A stretch of DNA of 64,000 bases from Blautia sp. BIOML-A1 (lineage in GTDB: Bacteria > Bacillota > Clostridia > Lachnospirales > Lachnospiraceae). The stretch covers positions 1 through 64,000 of the forward strand of contig NZ_WWVR01000004.1 in assembly GCF_009883055.1 (NCBI RefSeq). The letters are read 5' to 3'. Both the position numbers and the translations under genes were made by a program. Positions within the stretch are counted from its first letter, which is position 1, and every line of letters begins with the position of its first letter. Under the pieces are notes generated by a model. The model was given only the letters and a program-made list of their open reading frames with translations. It was not told the origin of the DNA and did not search any database. Positions 50,447-58,691 of the stretch are shown here, in pieces.

Positions 50447-51089
50447 ATTTGTTCACGTCAATGTAGCTGTACAGGGTGTATTTGGAAATACCGAAATAGT
50501 TGGCAACCTTATCACCGGATTTTGTGATAAGGAAGGCCCCGGAATCATTCAGAAACTGGATGGCAGTGACTTTGTCTTCTTTGTTCATCAGGGCAACCGG
50601 TTTGCCTACAAGGGCAACTGACTCCTCGATCAGATGATCAAGAAGGTCATTCACACTGTGAGTGATCTCTTTTGGCTTTTCTTCTTTGTTGACCGGTGTG
50701 ATCAGAGAATGGAGAGCACTTTCGATCATCGTAAGTTTGGTGATGTCATAGTTGATACCGAAGACATAATGAAGACTTCCGTCATCATCACGGATATAGG
50801 AAGTGCTGCATTTCAGGATTTTGCCGTCGGCAGTTTTCATCAGATAGCCGGAATGATCCTTTAATTCTTCTTCTTTCACTTTCTTTTTGTTGTTATGACG
50901 GATTACATCAAAAACAGCATTGGAAGGTCCGTCTCCGATTCCACGACCTGTCACATGTCCGTTTTCTATATGGACAATGGAATGTTCTGGATCGTTTGTT
51001 TTGAGATCATGGATCACGATCTCGCATTCCGGACCAAACTGAGAGGCCAGATCCCGCGCAATCTGTTTAAGTACAGTAAGTCGTCCCAT
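50445..51089 (-). CDS. YheO-like PAS/helix-turn-helix transcriptional regulator
   Basis: A 214-residue DNA-binding regulator. The N-terminal PAS-like YheO domain (about residues 10-125) includes FGPECEIVIHDL, GRGIGDGPSN and YVFGINYDIT. The C-terminal helix-turn-helix (about 165-212) ends GISKYTLYSYI. Related proteins such as DauR control amino-acid catabolism and sense small molecules. It is divergent from hyuA with 245 bases between them, and 20-bp phased repeats lie in that gap, so it is the best local candidate for the purine-pathway regulator. The start at 51089 follows AAAGGAGG. Its ligand is unknown. Confidence 0.82.
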   Translation of the reverse strand: MGRLTVLKQIARDLASQFGPECEIVIHDLKTNDPEHSIVHIENGHVTGRGIGDGPSNAVFDVIRHNNKKKVKEEELKDHSGYLMKTADGKILKCSTSYIRDDDGSLHYVFGINYDITKLTMIESALHSLITPVNKEEKPKEITHSVNDLLDHLIEESVALVGKPVALMNKEDKVTAIQFLNDSGAFLITKSGDKVANYFGISKYTLYSYIDVNK

Positions 51090-51200
51090 TGTTTTACCTC
51101 CTTTTGTTAAATGGTACAACTGCTTATTAAATACTATATCACAAAACCGTTTTTATATAAAGTTTTTTTTACTGAGCAAAATTTAGGGTGCCTAAATATT

Positions 51201-51260
51201 ATTGGTTGCTGTTTACAGATAATGGTTGCTGTCAGAGATAATTGGTGATATATTTGTTGT
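51201..51260. promoter_or_regulatory. 20-bp phased direct repeats in the hyuA promoter region
   Basis: Three consecutive 20-base units begin ATTGGTTGCTGT (51201), AATGGTTGCTGT (51221) and ATTGGTGATAT (51241), the third only partly conserved. The spacing of about two helical turns suits an array of regulator sites on one DNA face. An AT-rich -10-like TATAGT (51263-51268) follows. The core GGTTGCTGT also occurs at 30508-30516 in the xdhA leader. Confidence 0.55.
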
Positions 51261-51334
51261 ATTATAGTAATATTTGATATTCAACAGTTAAAATGCAGGG
51301 GTGCATAAACTTATGAAGGAAAGGGTGGTAAAGA

Positions 51335-52708
51335 ATGAAATATTTACTGAAAAACGGAACAGTGGTATCCGGAGAGAAGTCGGAGATGCTGGATGTTCTG
51401 GTAGACGGAGAAAAAATCACAGAAGTAGGAAGGAATCTTACAGCGGACGGAGCTCAGGTGATCGATGTAACCGGTAAGCTTCTGTTTCCAGGTTTTATTG
51501 ACGGACACACACATTTAGATCTGGAGGTGGCAGGAACTGTCACGGCAGATGATTTTGAGACGGGAACAAGAGCAGCACTTCTGGGAGGAACTACACTGAT
51601 CATTGATTATGCATCACAGGATAAGGGTGGACATACACTGAAGGAAGGACTTGATAAATGGCATAAGAAAGCAGATGGCAAATGTTCCTGCGATTATTCT
51701 TTTCATATGTCTATCGTAGAGTGGAATGATAAGACAGAAGCAGAAGTTCAGGATATGATCGACCAGGGAATTACAAGCTTTAAGCTTTATATGACTTATC
51801 CTGCAATGATTGTAAACGACTGCGATATGTATAAAATCCTGAAGAAATTAGGCGAATGTGGATGCTTTGCCGGAGTTCACTGTGAAAATGCCGGAGTGAT
51901 CGATGCTCTGACTGCCGAAGCCAAAAAAGAAGGACGATTCGGACCGGAAAATCATCCGCTTGTAAGACCGGATACCATGGAGGCAGAAGCGGTTCACCGC
52001 CTTCTTGTGATCGCGAAGGAAGCCAACGCACCGGTTATGATTGTTCATCTTACCAACAAAAAAGCTTATGAGGAAGTGATCCATGCAAGAAAGAATGGAC
52101 AGGAGGTTTACGCAGAAACCTGTCCGCAATATCTTCTTCTGGATGACAGTGTTTACTCCAAACCGGATTTTGAAGGTGCTGTCTATGTATGTGCACCGCC
52201 GATCCGCAAGAAAAAAGATCAGGACTGCCTGTGGAAGGCACTGGCAGACGAGGAGATCCAGACGGTGGCAACAGACCAGTGCAGCTTTACGCTGGCTCAG
52301 AAAGCCCTCGGAAAAGATGACTTCACCAGGATTCCGGGAGGACTTCCGGGAGTTCAGACAAGAGGAACTCTTCTCTATACTTATGGAGTTAAGACCGGAA
52401 AGATCACGCAGGAACAGATGTGTAAAGTCCTCTGTGAAAATCCGGCAAAGCTTTATGGCGTATATCCGAATAAAGGTGCGATCACACCGGGAAGCGACGC
52501 AGATATCGTAGTGCTTGACCCGGCAAAAGAAAGCGTGATCTCCGCAGCGACTCATGCATACAATACAGACAATAACCCGTTTGAGGGATTCAAGCTGGGA
52601 TGCAGCATTGACAAAGTCTTTCTTCGTGGAAACCTTGCAGTTGAGGATGGAAAGCTTGTCAAAGAAAAACTTGGCAGATACATTGCCAGAGGCAGAAAAC
52701 AGTTCTGA
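51335..52708 (+). CDS. hyuA: Dihydropyrimidinase / D-hydantoinase
   Basis: A 457-residue cyclic amidohydrolase. HTH with His58 and His60 and the carboxylated Lys150 in SFKLYMTYP are the binuclear metal ligands; VHCENAG and HLTNKKAYE supply further His residues. The usual TDHAPH segment reads TDQCSF (about 309-314), keeping the Asp but changing the neighbours, as in YgeZ/HyuA proteins of purine clusters. It should open a hydantoin- or dihydropyrimidine-like ring. It lies 8.4 kb from ygeX but belongs to the same conserved gene set. The hydE gene follows after 24 bases. Confidence 0.92.
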   Translation: MKYLLKNGTVVSGEKSEMLDVLVDGEKITEVGRNLTADGAQVIDVTGKLLFPGFIDGHTHLDLEVAGTVTADDFETGTRAALLGGTTLIIDYASQDKGGHTLKEGLDKWHKKADGKCSCDYSFHMSIVEWNDKTEAEVQDMIDQGITSFKLYMTYPAMIVNDCDMYKILKKLGECGCFAGVHCENAGVIDALTAEAKKEGRFGPENHPLVRPDTMEAEAVHRLLVIAKEANAPVMIVHLTNKKAYEEVIHARKNGQEVYAETCPQYLLLDDSVYSKPDFEGAVYVCAPPIRKKKDQDCLWKALADEEIQTVATDQCSFTLAQKALGKDDFTRIPGGLPGVQTRGTLLYTYGVKTGKITQEQMCKVLCENPAKLYGVYPNKGAITPGSDADIVVLDPAKESVISAATHAYNTDNNPFEGFKLGCSIDKVFLRGNLAVEDGKLVKEKLGRYIARGRKQF

Positions 52709-52732
52709 TGAACTGTGGGCGGAGAAAATCTT

Positions 52733-53779
52733 ATGAAACATTTAATCGATAAGCTGCGCAGGGAGCAGGATCTATCAGCAGAAGAATTCAGAATGCTTCT
52801 GACAGAACGTTCAAAAGAAACAGATCTGTATGCACGGGAACAGGCAGATCAGGTGCGGCAGCAGGTATACGGAAATGAAATCTATGTACGTGGTCTGATC
52901 GAGTTTACAAACTACTGTAAAAATGACTGCTATTACTGTGGAATCCGCCGCAGCAACCGAAATGCCCAGCGTTACCGTCTGACAGAAGAGGATATCCTTG
53001 TCTGCTGCAGGGAAGGATATGAACTGGGATTTCGGACCTTTGTACTCCAGGGAGGAGAAGACGGATATTACACCGATGAAAAACTGGTCAGTCTGATCCG
53101 CGGTATCAAAGAAATTTATCCGGATTGTGCACTGACGCTTTCAATAGGAGAAAAATCCGAAGAAAGTTATCGTGCTTACAGAGAGGCCGGGGCTGACCGT
53201 TATCTTCTTCGGCATGAAACTGCATGTGAGGAACATTACAGAAAGCTTCATCCGGCAGAAATGTCCGGTGAGAACCGCAGGAACTGTCTTCGTATCCTTA
53301 AGAAACTGGGGTATCAGACAGGTGCGGGCTTTATGGTAGGTTCTCCCTTCCAGACGGTGGATGATCTCGTGGAGGATTTTTTGTTTCTTAAGGAGCTGGA
53401 TCCGGAGATGGTTGGGATTGGCCCGTTTATTGCACACCAGGATACACCATTTCATGACAGAGAGAGCGGAACTCTTGAGGATACTCTTTTTTATCTGGCA
53501 CTTCTACGTCTGATGCTGCCAAATGTACTTCTTCCGGCAACAACGGCACTGGGTACGATTCATCCGAAAGGCCGCGAACTGGGAGTGAGATCAGGCGCAA
53601 ATGTTGTCATGCCAAATCTCTCGCCGGTTTCTGTGAGAAAGAAATATATGTTGTACGATGGAAAGATCTGCACAGGTGATGAGGCGGCAGAATGCAGATA
53701 TTGTCTGAGCAGACGAATGGAGGCAATTGGCTGTCAGATCGTGACGGACAGGGGAGATTACAGAACTGTTCACAGGTAA
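52733..53779 (+). CDS. hydE: [FeFe] hydrogenase H-cluster radical SAM maturase HydE
   Basis: A 348-residue radical SAM enzyme. The 4Fe-4S motif is CKNDCYYC (Cys62, 66, 69). YVRGLIEFTNYC, LQGGEDGYY, RYLLRHET and GFMVGSPFQT match HydE, which helps build the diiron centre of [FeFe] hydrogenase. The length is normal. No hydF, hydG or hydrogenase gene is in the window. It starts 24 bases after hyuA with GGAG upstream and no terminator between, so it could be cotranscribed with a purine gene. PylB and BioB relatives were considered, but the motifs fit HydE better. Confidence 0.88.
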   Translation: MKHLIDKLRREQDLSAEEFRMLLTERSKETDLYAREQADQVRQQVYGNEIYVRGLIEFTNYCKNDCYYCGIRRSNRNAQRYRLTEEDILVCCREGYELGFRTFVLQGGEDGYYTDEKLVSLIRGIKEIYPDCALTLSIGEKSEESYRAYREAGADRYLLRHETACEEHYRKLHPAEMSGENRRNCLRILKKLGYQTGAGFMVGSPFQTVDDLVEDFLFLKELDPEMVGIGPFIAHQDTPFHDRESGTLEDTLFYLALLRLMLPNVLLPATTALGTIHPKGRELGVRSGANVVMPNLSPVSVRKKYMLYDGKICTGDEAAECRYCLSRRMEAIGCQIVTDRGDYRTVHR

Positions 53780-53885
53780 GTTTCTGTGAACGGAGCGAAC
53801 AGTAACGAGATTACAAAAAAGTCTTGCAATAGATATGGTATATGGGGTATAGTGGTTGTATGCTATAAAGGAGGAATTATTTCAG

Positions 53886-54335
53886 ATGAAAAAATCCAGA
53901 TTACTGATTGTGCTGGCTGGTCTGGCTGTATTTGCATCCGGATGTGGCTACAGCACCGGAGGGGAAGACTCTACGGTGACTGTGATTGAAGCAACTCCAA
54001 CTCCGACCGCGACTCCTACACCGGAAGCAACTCCGACTCCGGAAGCAACTCCGACTCCGGCTCAGGAGGTTGTGCAGACAGCAAGCGGTGTGAATATCAT
54101 AAAGCAAAATGCGACTTACTATGTTGTAGAGGGCGTAAACGTCCGCTCTGACTGCAGTACAGAAGCACAGATGATCACAGGAACGACTGCTGGACAGGAA
54201 CTGACAAGTACGGGTGTCAGTGAGGATGGACAGTGGGTTGAAGTAACGGTCAATGGTCAGACAGGTTATGTCAGTGCACAGTATGTTTCTACGACTGCTC
54301 CGGCCGGAGCTGCCGCACAGACAGCTGCCCAGTAA
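53886..54335 (+). CDS. SH3-domain lipoprotein with Pro-Thr linker
   Basis: A 149-residue lipoprotein. The signal peptide ends in the lipobox FASGC (Cys at about residue 20). A linker of TPTPEA-type repeats (about 35-60) spans the wall. A bacterial SH3 domain (about 80-138) contains VEGVNVRSD, the usual opening of SH3_3 domains, and GQTGYVSAQYV at its end. It probably binds peptidoglycan or another wall component at the cell surface. AAAGGAGG before 53886 fixes the start. It is a single gene with its own terminator. Confidence 0.85.
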   Translation: MKKSRLLIVLAGLAVFASGCGYSTGGEDSTVTVIEATPTPTATPTPEATPTPEATPTPAQEVVQTASGVNIIKQNATYYVVEGVNVRSDCSTEAQMITGTTAGQELTSTGVSEDGQWVEVTVNGQTGYVSAQYVSTTAPAGAAAQTAAQ

Positions 54336-54355
54336 ACAGCAAAATATGCAGACAA

Positions 54356-54410
54356 AACGCTGAACTTCCAGGGAGAAGATTTCCCAAAAGGAAGCTCAGC
54401 GTTTTTTGTT
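54356..54410 (+). terminator. Intrinsic terminator after the SH3 lipoprotein gene
   Basis: AACGCTGA with CTTCC pairs with GGAAG and TCAGCGTT, then a run of T. The internal loop is about 18 bases. Confidence 0.75.
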
Positions 54411-54427
54411 TTTGTGGAACAGACAGA

Positions 54428-54907
54428 TCATTCAGGATAAATAAGACGCTCCGGTCTGATGTCATAGAGAACCTCGTGGAGATATTTGTCAGCGAGGTAT
54501 TTTGCCATGCCGAGATTCATATCCAGGTAGTTTCCGCAGTCTTTGGCAGAAGCACCCGGAATCTCACCCTCGAAATCACGGATAAATTCAAACATCTCTG
54601 TCATGAGAGGAACAATGTCAGCGGATTCATAATCACCCGCGAGAAGAAGATAGTTTCCGGTACGGCAGCCCATTGGCCCCCAGTAGATAACTTTGCCGCC
54701 AAATTCTGCATGGTTGCGGAGAAAAGTGGCTGCGAGATGTTCCATGGCATGAAGCTCTGCAGTGTTCATAACAGGCTCTTCGTTTGGTGAGGTCATGCGG
54801 ATGTCAAAGGTAGTAATGACCTGGTCACCGAGATAGTCCTTGCGGGAAACATAGATGCCCGGCTGGAGCTTGATGTGGTCTATGGTAAAGCTGGCTATTT
54901 TTTTCAT
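54428..54907 (-). CDS. luxS: S-ribosylhomocysteine lyase
   Basis: A 159-residue cytoplasmic enzyme that splits S-ribosylhomocysteine to homocysteine and DPD, the precursor of autoinducer 2. Metal ligands are His53 and His57 in HAMEH and Cys124 in KDCGNY; Glu56 and Cys81 in GCRTGNY are the catalytic residues. The length is typical. The start at 54907 follows AAAGGAT; the upstream frame extension is not conserved. It is a single gene with a promoter at 54952-54980. Confidence 0.96.
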   Translation of the reverse strand: MKKIASFTIDHIKLQPGIYVSRKDYLGDQVITTFDIRMTSPNEEPVMNTAELHAMEHLAATFLRNHAEFGGKVIYWGPMGCRTGNYLLLAGDYESADIVPLMTEMFEFIRDFEGEIPGASAKDCGNYLDMNLGMAKYLADKYLHEVLYDIRPERLIYPE

Positions 54908-54951
54908 GTATTTCAGATCCTTTCCTGTATTTTGATATAGCATCTTTCCTT

Positions 54952-54980
54952 ATTGTAACAGAGCTTTGAAAGGGATACAA
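54952..54980 (-). promoter_or_regulatory. luxS promoter
   Basis: On the minus strand TTGTAT (54980-54975) and TACAAT (54957-54952) are 17 bases apart, 45 bases before the luxS start. Confidence 0.65.
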
Positions 54981-55009
54981 GTGCTTGTTATCTGGTATTG
55001 CTGTCGGCA

Positions 55010-55038
55010 TTGACTTTGCATCGTTGTAATGTTAAACT
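55010..55038 (+). promoter_or_regulatory. Promoter for the cyclophilin lipoprotein gene
   Basis: TTGACT (55010-55015) and TAAACT (55033-55038) are 17 bases apart. The leader is about 75 bases. Confidence 0.6.
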
Positions 55039-55119
55039 GTTGCACAGGAAAGAGTTAGAACAGACATCGAAGCGCTGTTGTATATAAAATAAACAGCAGC
55101 ATGAGAGGAGGAATTGACA

Positions 55120-55851
55120 ATGAAATCCAGATTTTTGGCAGCAGTTTTTGCAGTGGTTCTCACAGCTGGTACACTTACGGGCTGTGGAAGCGCGAAGACA
55201 TCCGAGCCGACAAAAACAGAAACTGCAAAAGAGGAGACTTCTTCAGATAAGGAAGTGACACAGGAACCTGTAAGTGAGGAGGAGGCAGCAGCCGACGGTT
55301 TTACAGATGGAAGCGACGGAGAGAGTGCAAAACTGGATACCAGTGAGGAACTGACAGGGATCCATCATGCGGGGATTGATATTAAGGATTATGGAAGCAT
55401 CGAGATAGAACTCGACGCAGATACGGCACCGATCACTGTGACCAATTTTGTAAAGCTGGCTCAGGACGGTTTTTATGACGGCCTGACTTTCTGGCGTATC
55501 ATAGATGGTTTTATGATGCAGGGCGGTGACCCGAAAGGCAATGGAACGGGCGGTGCGGATGAGACGATCAAGGGCGAGTTTTCCAGCAACGGTGTGAAGA
55601 ACGATATCTCCCACACAAGAGGAACTATTTCCATGGCAAGATCCAGTGATCCGGACAGTGCAAGTTCTCAGTTCTTTATTGTTCAGTCAGACAGTACCTT
55701 CCTGGATGGGGACTATGCAGCCTTTGGTCATGTGACAGAAGGTATGGATGTGGTAGACAAGATCTGCAAGGATGCAGCTCCGACGGATGACAATGGAACG
55801 ATCGAGTCAGAGAAACAGCCTGTGATCGAGAGTATCACGATCAAGGACTGA
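55120..55851 (+). CDS. Cyclophilin-type peptidyl-prolyl isomerase lipoprotein
   Basis: A 243-residue lipoprotein. The signal peptide ends LTGCGS (lipid-carrying Cys at about residue 20). An acidic Ser/Thr/Glu-rich spacer (about 22-80) leads to a cyclophilin domain (about 85-243) with VTNFVKLAQDGFYDGLTFWRII, MMQGGDPKGNGTGG and SSQFFIVQ, containing the active-site Arg, Phe and Gln residues. It should assist folding of exported proteins outside the membrane. GGAGG lies 8 bases before the ATG at 55120. It is a single gene. Confidence 0.92.
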   Translation: MKSRFLAAVFAVVLTAGTLTGCGSAKTSEPTKTETAKEETSSDKEVTQEPVSEEEAAADGFTDGSDGESAKLDTSEELTGIHHAGIDIKDYGSIEIELDADTAPITVTNFVKLAQDGFYDGLTFWRIIDGFMMQGGDPKGNGTGGADETIKGEFSSNGVKNDISHTRGTISMARSSDPDSASSQFFIVQSDSTFLDGDYAAFGHVTEGMDVVDKICKDAAPTDDNGTIESEKQPVIESITIKD

Positions 55852-55876
55852 CGGGAGATCTCACAGGAATCAGATT

Positions 55877-55950
55877 AAACGGCGACAGAAAATACAGATA
55901 TAGATCCGGGATTACAGGAGTCTTTATCCGTATGGTCTGCCGCCGTTTTT
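55877..55950. terminator. Likely terminator between the cyclophilin gene and mnmM
   Basis: AAACGGCG with ACAGA (55877-55889) pairs with TCTG and CGCCGTTT, followed by T. The loop is long (about 45 bases), so the call is moderate. Confidence 0.55.
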
Positions 55951-55973
55951 GCTGATATCAAAGGGAACCAGGG

Positions 55974-56537
55974 TTACAGTTTGATGATAAGGACAGGAAT
56001 GGGTGGATGGTTGGGACGGTTGTAATAATCGCTTCGGATGACCAGGTATTTATGCGGATCAAGTGTTGCAAGCCACGTAAGAACTGCATCCCGTTCCTCG
56101 AAGCCGGAATCTCCTCCACTGTAGATGCAGAGAGAGATCAGACCGCCTTTTTTGAGAAGAGAGAGTCCCTGCGTCAGAGCCGCAATGCTGCTGTCGCTTT
56201 TGGTTGCCATGGTGTGGTCTCCGCCGGGAAGATAACCGAGATTAAAGGTAATACAGCTCACAGAATTTTCTTTTGCATAGGAAGACATCTGTGTGTGCGA
56301 TTCAAGCAGCAGAGTATAGTTGTCCGGGGCATCTGCCTTTGAGAGGCGTTCCTTTGTGCTTTTTACTGCCTGTTCCTGAATATCAAAGGCGATGACTCTG
56401 CCATCTTTGCCGCAGAGTGTGCTGAGAAGAAGCGTATCATTACCGTTTCCCATGGTAGCGTCGATACAGAGATCTCCGGGAGAGACCTGTTCTTTTATAA
56501 AACGTGCACACCATTGTGTAATCTGAAAATTTTTCAT
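55974..56537 (-). CDS. mnmM: tRNA wobble-uridine methyltransferase MnmM-like (YtqB family)
   Basis: A 187-residue SAM-dependent methyltransferase. DATMGNGNDTLLL (about residues 26-38) is the SAM loop, FDIQEQAV the acidic strand end, FNLGYLPGGDH the YtqB-specific segment, and the end NRPNHPPIPVLI is a strong family signature. YtqB of B. subtilis is the tRNA mnm5U34-forming methyltransferase MnmM, so a role in tRNA wobble modification is likely. The start at 56537 is set by AAAGGAG; the upstream frame extension is not conserved. It is a single gene. Confidence 0.87.
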   Translation of the reverse strand: MKNFQITQWCARFIKEQVSPGDLCIDATMGNGNDTLLLSTLCGKDGRVIAFDIQEQAVKSTKERLSKADAPDNYTLLLESHTQMSSYAKENSVSCITFNLGYLPGGDHTMATKSDSSIAALTQGLSLLKKGGLISLCIYSGGDSGFEERDAVLTWLATLDPHKYLVIRSDYYNRPNHPPIPVLIIKL

Positions 56538-56725
56538 AAGTAACTCCTTTCGTCTTTGGCAGGCAGACACTTTTGAATGTATATGACAGGGTGCTGCCCT
56601 GTTTTTATTATAATATAAAAATGAGTACAAAAAAAGAAACACAGCAAAAATTCATTGCAATTGTCAGTGAGGCTGTTATAATGGAACAGATATGAAAACT
56701 GTGAACAGAGAAGGAAGGATCATTT

Positions 56726-57931
56726 ATGTTAAAGGGTAAAACTGTTCTTCTGGGAGTCACCGGAAGCATTGCGGCATACAAAATTGCATATCTTGCAAGT
56801 GCACTGAAGAAGCTTCATGCGGAAGTACATGTGCTGATGACGAAGAATGCAACGAACTTCATTACACCGATTACATTTGAATCGCTTATCGGAACGAAAT
56901 GTCTGGTAGATACCTTTGACAGAAACTTCCAGTTTCAGGTAGAGCATATTTCGATCGCAAAGAAGGCAGATGTGGCGATGATCGCACCGGCCAGTGCCAA
57001 TGTGATCGGCAAGCTTGCACATGGGATCGCAGATGATATGCTGACAACAACTCTTATGGCATGCAAATGTAAGAAATTTATTTCCCCCGCCATGAATACA
57101 AATATGTTTGAAAATCCGATCCTGCAGGATAATCTCAAAACGCTTGAGCATTATGGATACGAAGTGATCCAGCCGGCAAGTGGTTATCTTGCCTGTGGGG
57201 ATACCGGGGCCGGCAAGATGCCGGAGCCGGAAACGCTGCTTTCCTATATTTTGAGAGAAATCGCAAAGGAGAAGGATCTTGAGGGAAAGAAGGTTCTGGT
57301 TACAGCCGGACCTACCCAGGAAGCCATTGATCCAGTGCGTTATATCACAAATCATTCTTCGGGTAAGATGGGATATGCACTTGCAAAGGCGGCTATGCTC
57401 CGTGGCGCCGAGGTTACGCTGGTCAGTGGACCATGCAGCATCACACCACCACCTTTTGTAAAGGTAGTTCCGGTGGTAACGGCAAAGGATATGTTCGATG
57501 CCGTGACGTCTGTAAGTGCGGAGCAGGATATTATCATCAAGGCAGCAGCAGTGGCAGACTATCGTCCCCTTAAAGTCTTTGATGAGAAAGTCAAGAAGAA
57601 GGATGAAGAGATGAGTATTGCCCTGGAGAAGACAGACGATATTCTGAACTATCTTGGCGAGCATCGTACGAAAGAACAGTTCCTCTGCGGATTTTCTATG
57701 GAAACACAGAATATGATTGGTAATTCCAGAGCCAAACTTGGAAAGAAGCATCTGGATATGGTTGCAGCGAACAACCTTAAGGTTGAAGGTGCAGGCTTCC
57801 AGGGTGACACCAATGTACTGACTCTGATTACACAGGATGAAGACGTATCACTCCAGCTTATGAGCAAGGAGGATGCAGCCAATGTCATCCTGGATAAAAT
57901 CCTTTCTGTTATGAAAGAAAGGAATCAGTAA
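56726..57931 (+). CDS. coaBC: Bifunctional phosphopantothenoylcysteine decarboxylase / phosphopantothenate-cysteine ligase
   Basis: A 401-residue two-domain enzyme of coenzyme A synthesis. The N-terminal CoaC flavoprotein has VTGSIAAYK (about residues 9-17), VEHISIAKKAD with the catalytic His, PAMNTNMF, and GYLACGDTGAGKMPEP, whose Cys region is the active-site lid. The C-terminal CoaB has VTAGPTQEAIDPVRYITNHS (about 191-210) and AAAVADYRP. It couples cysteine to phosphopantothenate and decarboxylates the product. It starts a coenzyme A gene group with the next two genes. Confidence 0.97.
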   Translation: MLKGKTVLLGVTGSIAAYKIAYLASALKKLHAEVHVLMTKNATNFITPITFESLIGTKCLVDTFDRNFQFQVEHISIAKKADVAMIAPASANVIGKLAHGIADDMLTTTLMACKCKKFISPAMNTNMFENPILQDNLKTLEHYGYEVIQPASGYLACGDTGAGKMPEPETLLSYILREIAKEKDLEGKKVLVTAGPTQEAIDPVRYITNHSSGKMGYALAKAAMLRGAEVTLVSGPCSITPPPFVKVVPVVTAKDMFDAVTSVSAEQDIIIKAAAVADYRPLKVFDEKVKKKDEEMSIALEKTDDILNYLGEHRTKEQFLCGFSMETQNMIGNSRAKLGKKHLDMVAANNLKVEGAGFQGDTNVLTLITQDEDVSLQLMSKEDAANVILDKILSVMKERNQ

Positions 57932-58026
57932 CCCGTTCACCAGGAGGCGGGTAAATAAATCACATACCCGCAGTTCCGTACCGTATTGTATCCCTTAAGG
58001 AGGGAACGATAACAAGGAGGAAAATT

Positions 58027-58665
58027 ATGAAAAGCAACAAATTCACCACATCACAGCTGACAATTCTTGGTCTGATGTCAGGAATCCTTTTTCTGATGGC
58101 GTACACACCACTTGGATACCTCAACATAGGACCTCTGGCAGTTACCTTTAATGTCATTCCGGTCGCAATCTGTGCGGTTGTTCTTGGACCGACAGGAGGA
58201 GCCGTGGCTGGAGCTGTCTTTGGACTGACCAGTTTTCTGCAGGCAATGGGAATCGGTGGAACCAGTGCACTGGGAGCAGCTTTATTCCAGATTAATCCGT
58301 TTTTAAGTGCAGTTCAGTGTTTTGTACCACGTATTCTTGACGGACTTCTGATCGGATATATTTTCAGAGGAATGAGAAGAAAAACAAATGTATATGTGTC
58401 CTGTGCTGTAACCGGATTCTTTTCCGCATTTCTGAATACTTTATTCTTTATGAGTGCACTGATCGTAATGTTCGGAAACACAGAAGTAGTTCAGAATCTG
58501 ATGGGTGGAAGAAATGTAATTATCGGATGCTGCCTGATGGTAGGTGTCAATGCGATCTGTGAGATGGTTTCTTCAACGATCCTCACAGCGGCAGTGGGAA
58601 CTGCACTTTCCAAAGCTCATCTGATTCCGGCATCTCAGATTGCAAAACCTGATGCTGTCGCATAA
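58027..58665 (+). CDS. panT: ECF transporter substrate-binding (S) component, probably for pantothenate
   Basis: A 212-residue integral membrane protein with about six segments. TFNVIPVAICAVVLGPTGGAVAGAVFGLTSF (shown in part: PVAICAVVLGPTGG) is typical of ECF S components, which bind a vitamin and dock on a shared energising module. The sequence alone fits several vitamin specificities, but its place between coaBC and coaX argues strongly for pantothenate (PanT). The energising EcfA/T genes are not here, so a group II system sharing a common module is implied. AACAAGGAGG precedes the ATG. Confidence 0.83.
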   Translation: MKSNKFTTSQLTILGLMSGILFLMAYTPLGYLNIGPLAVTFNVIPVAICAVVLGPTGGAVAGAVFGLTSFLQAMGIGGTSALGAALFQINPFLSAVQCFVPRILDGLLIGYIFRGMRRKTNVYVSCAVTGFFSAFLNTLFFMSALIVMFGNTEVVQNLMGGRNVIIGCCLMVGVNAICEMVSSTILTAAVGTALSKAHLIPASQIAKPDAVA

Positions 58666-58691
58666 AAAGCATAAGAACAGGAATGAGAAAT

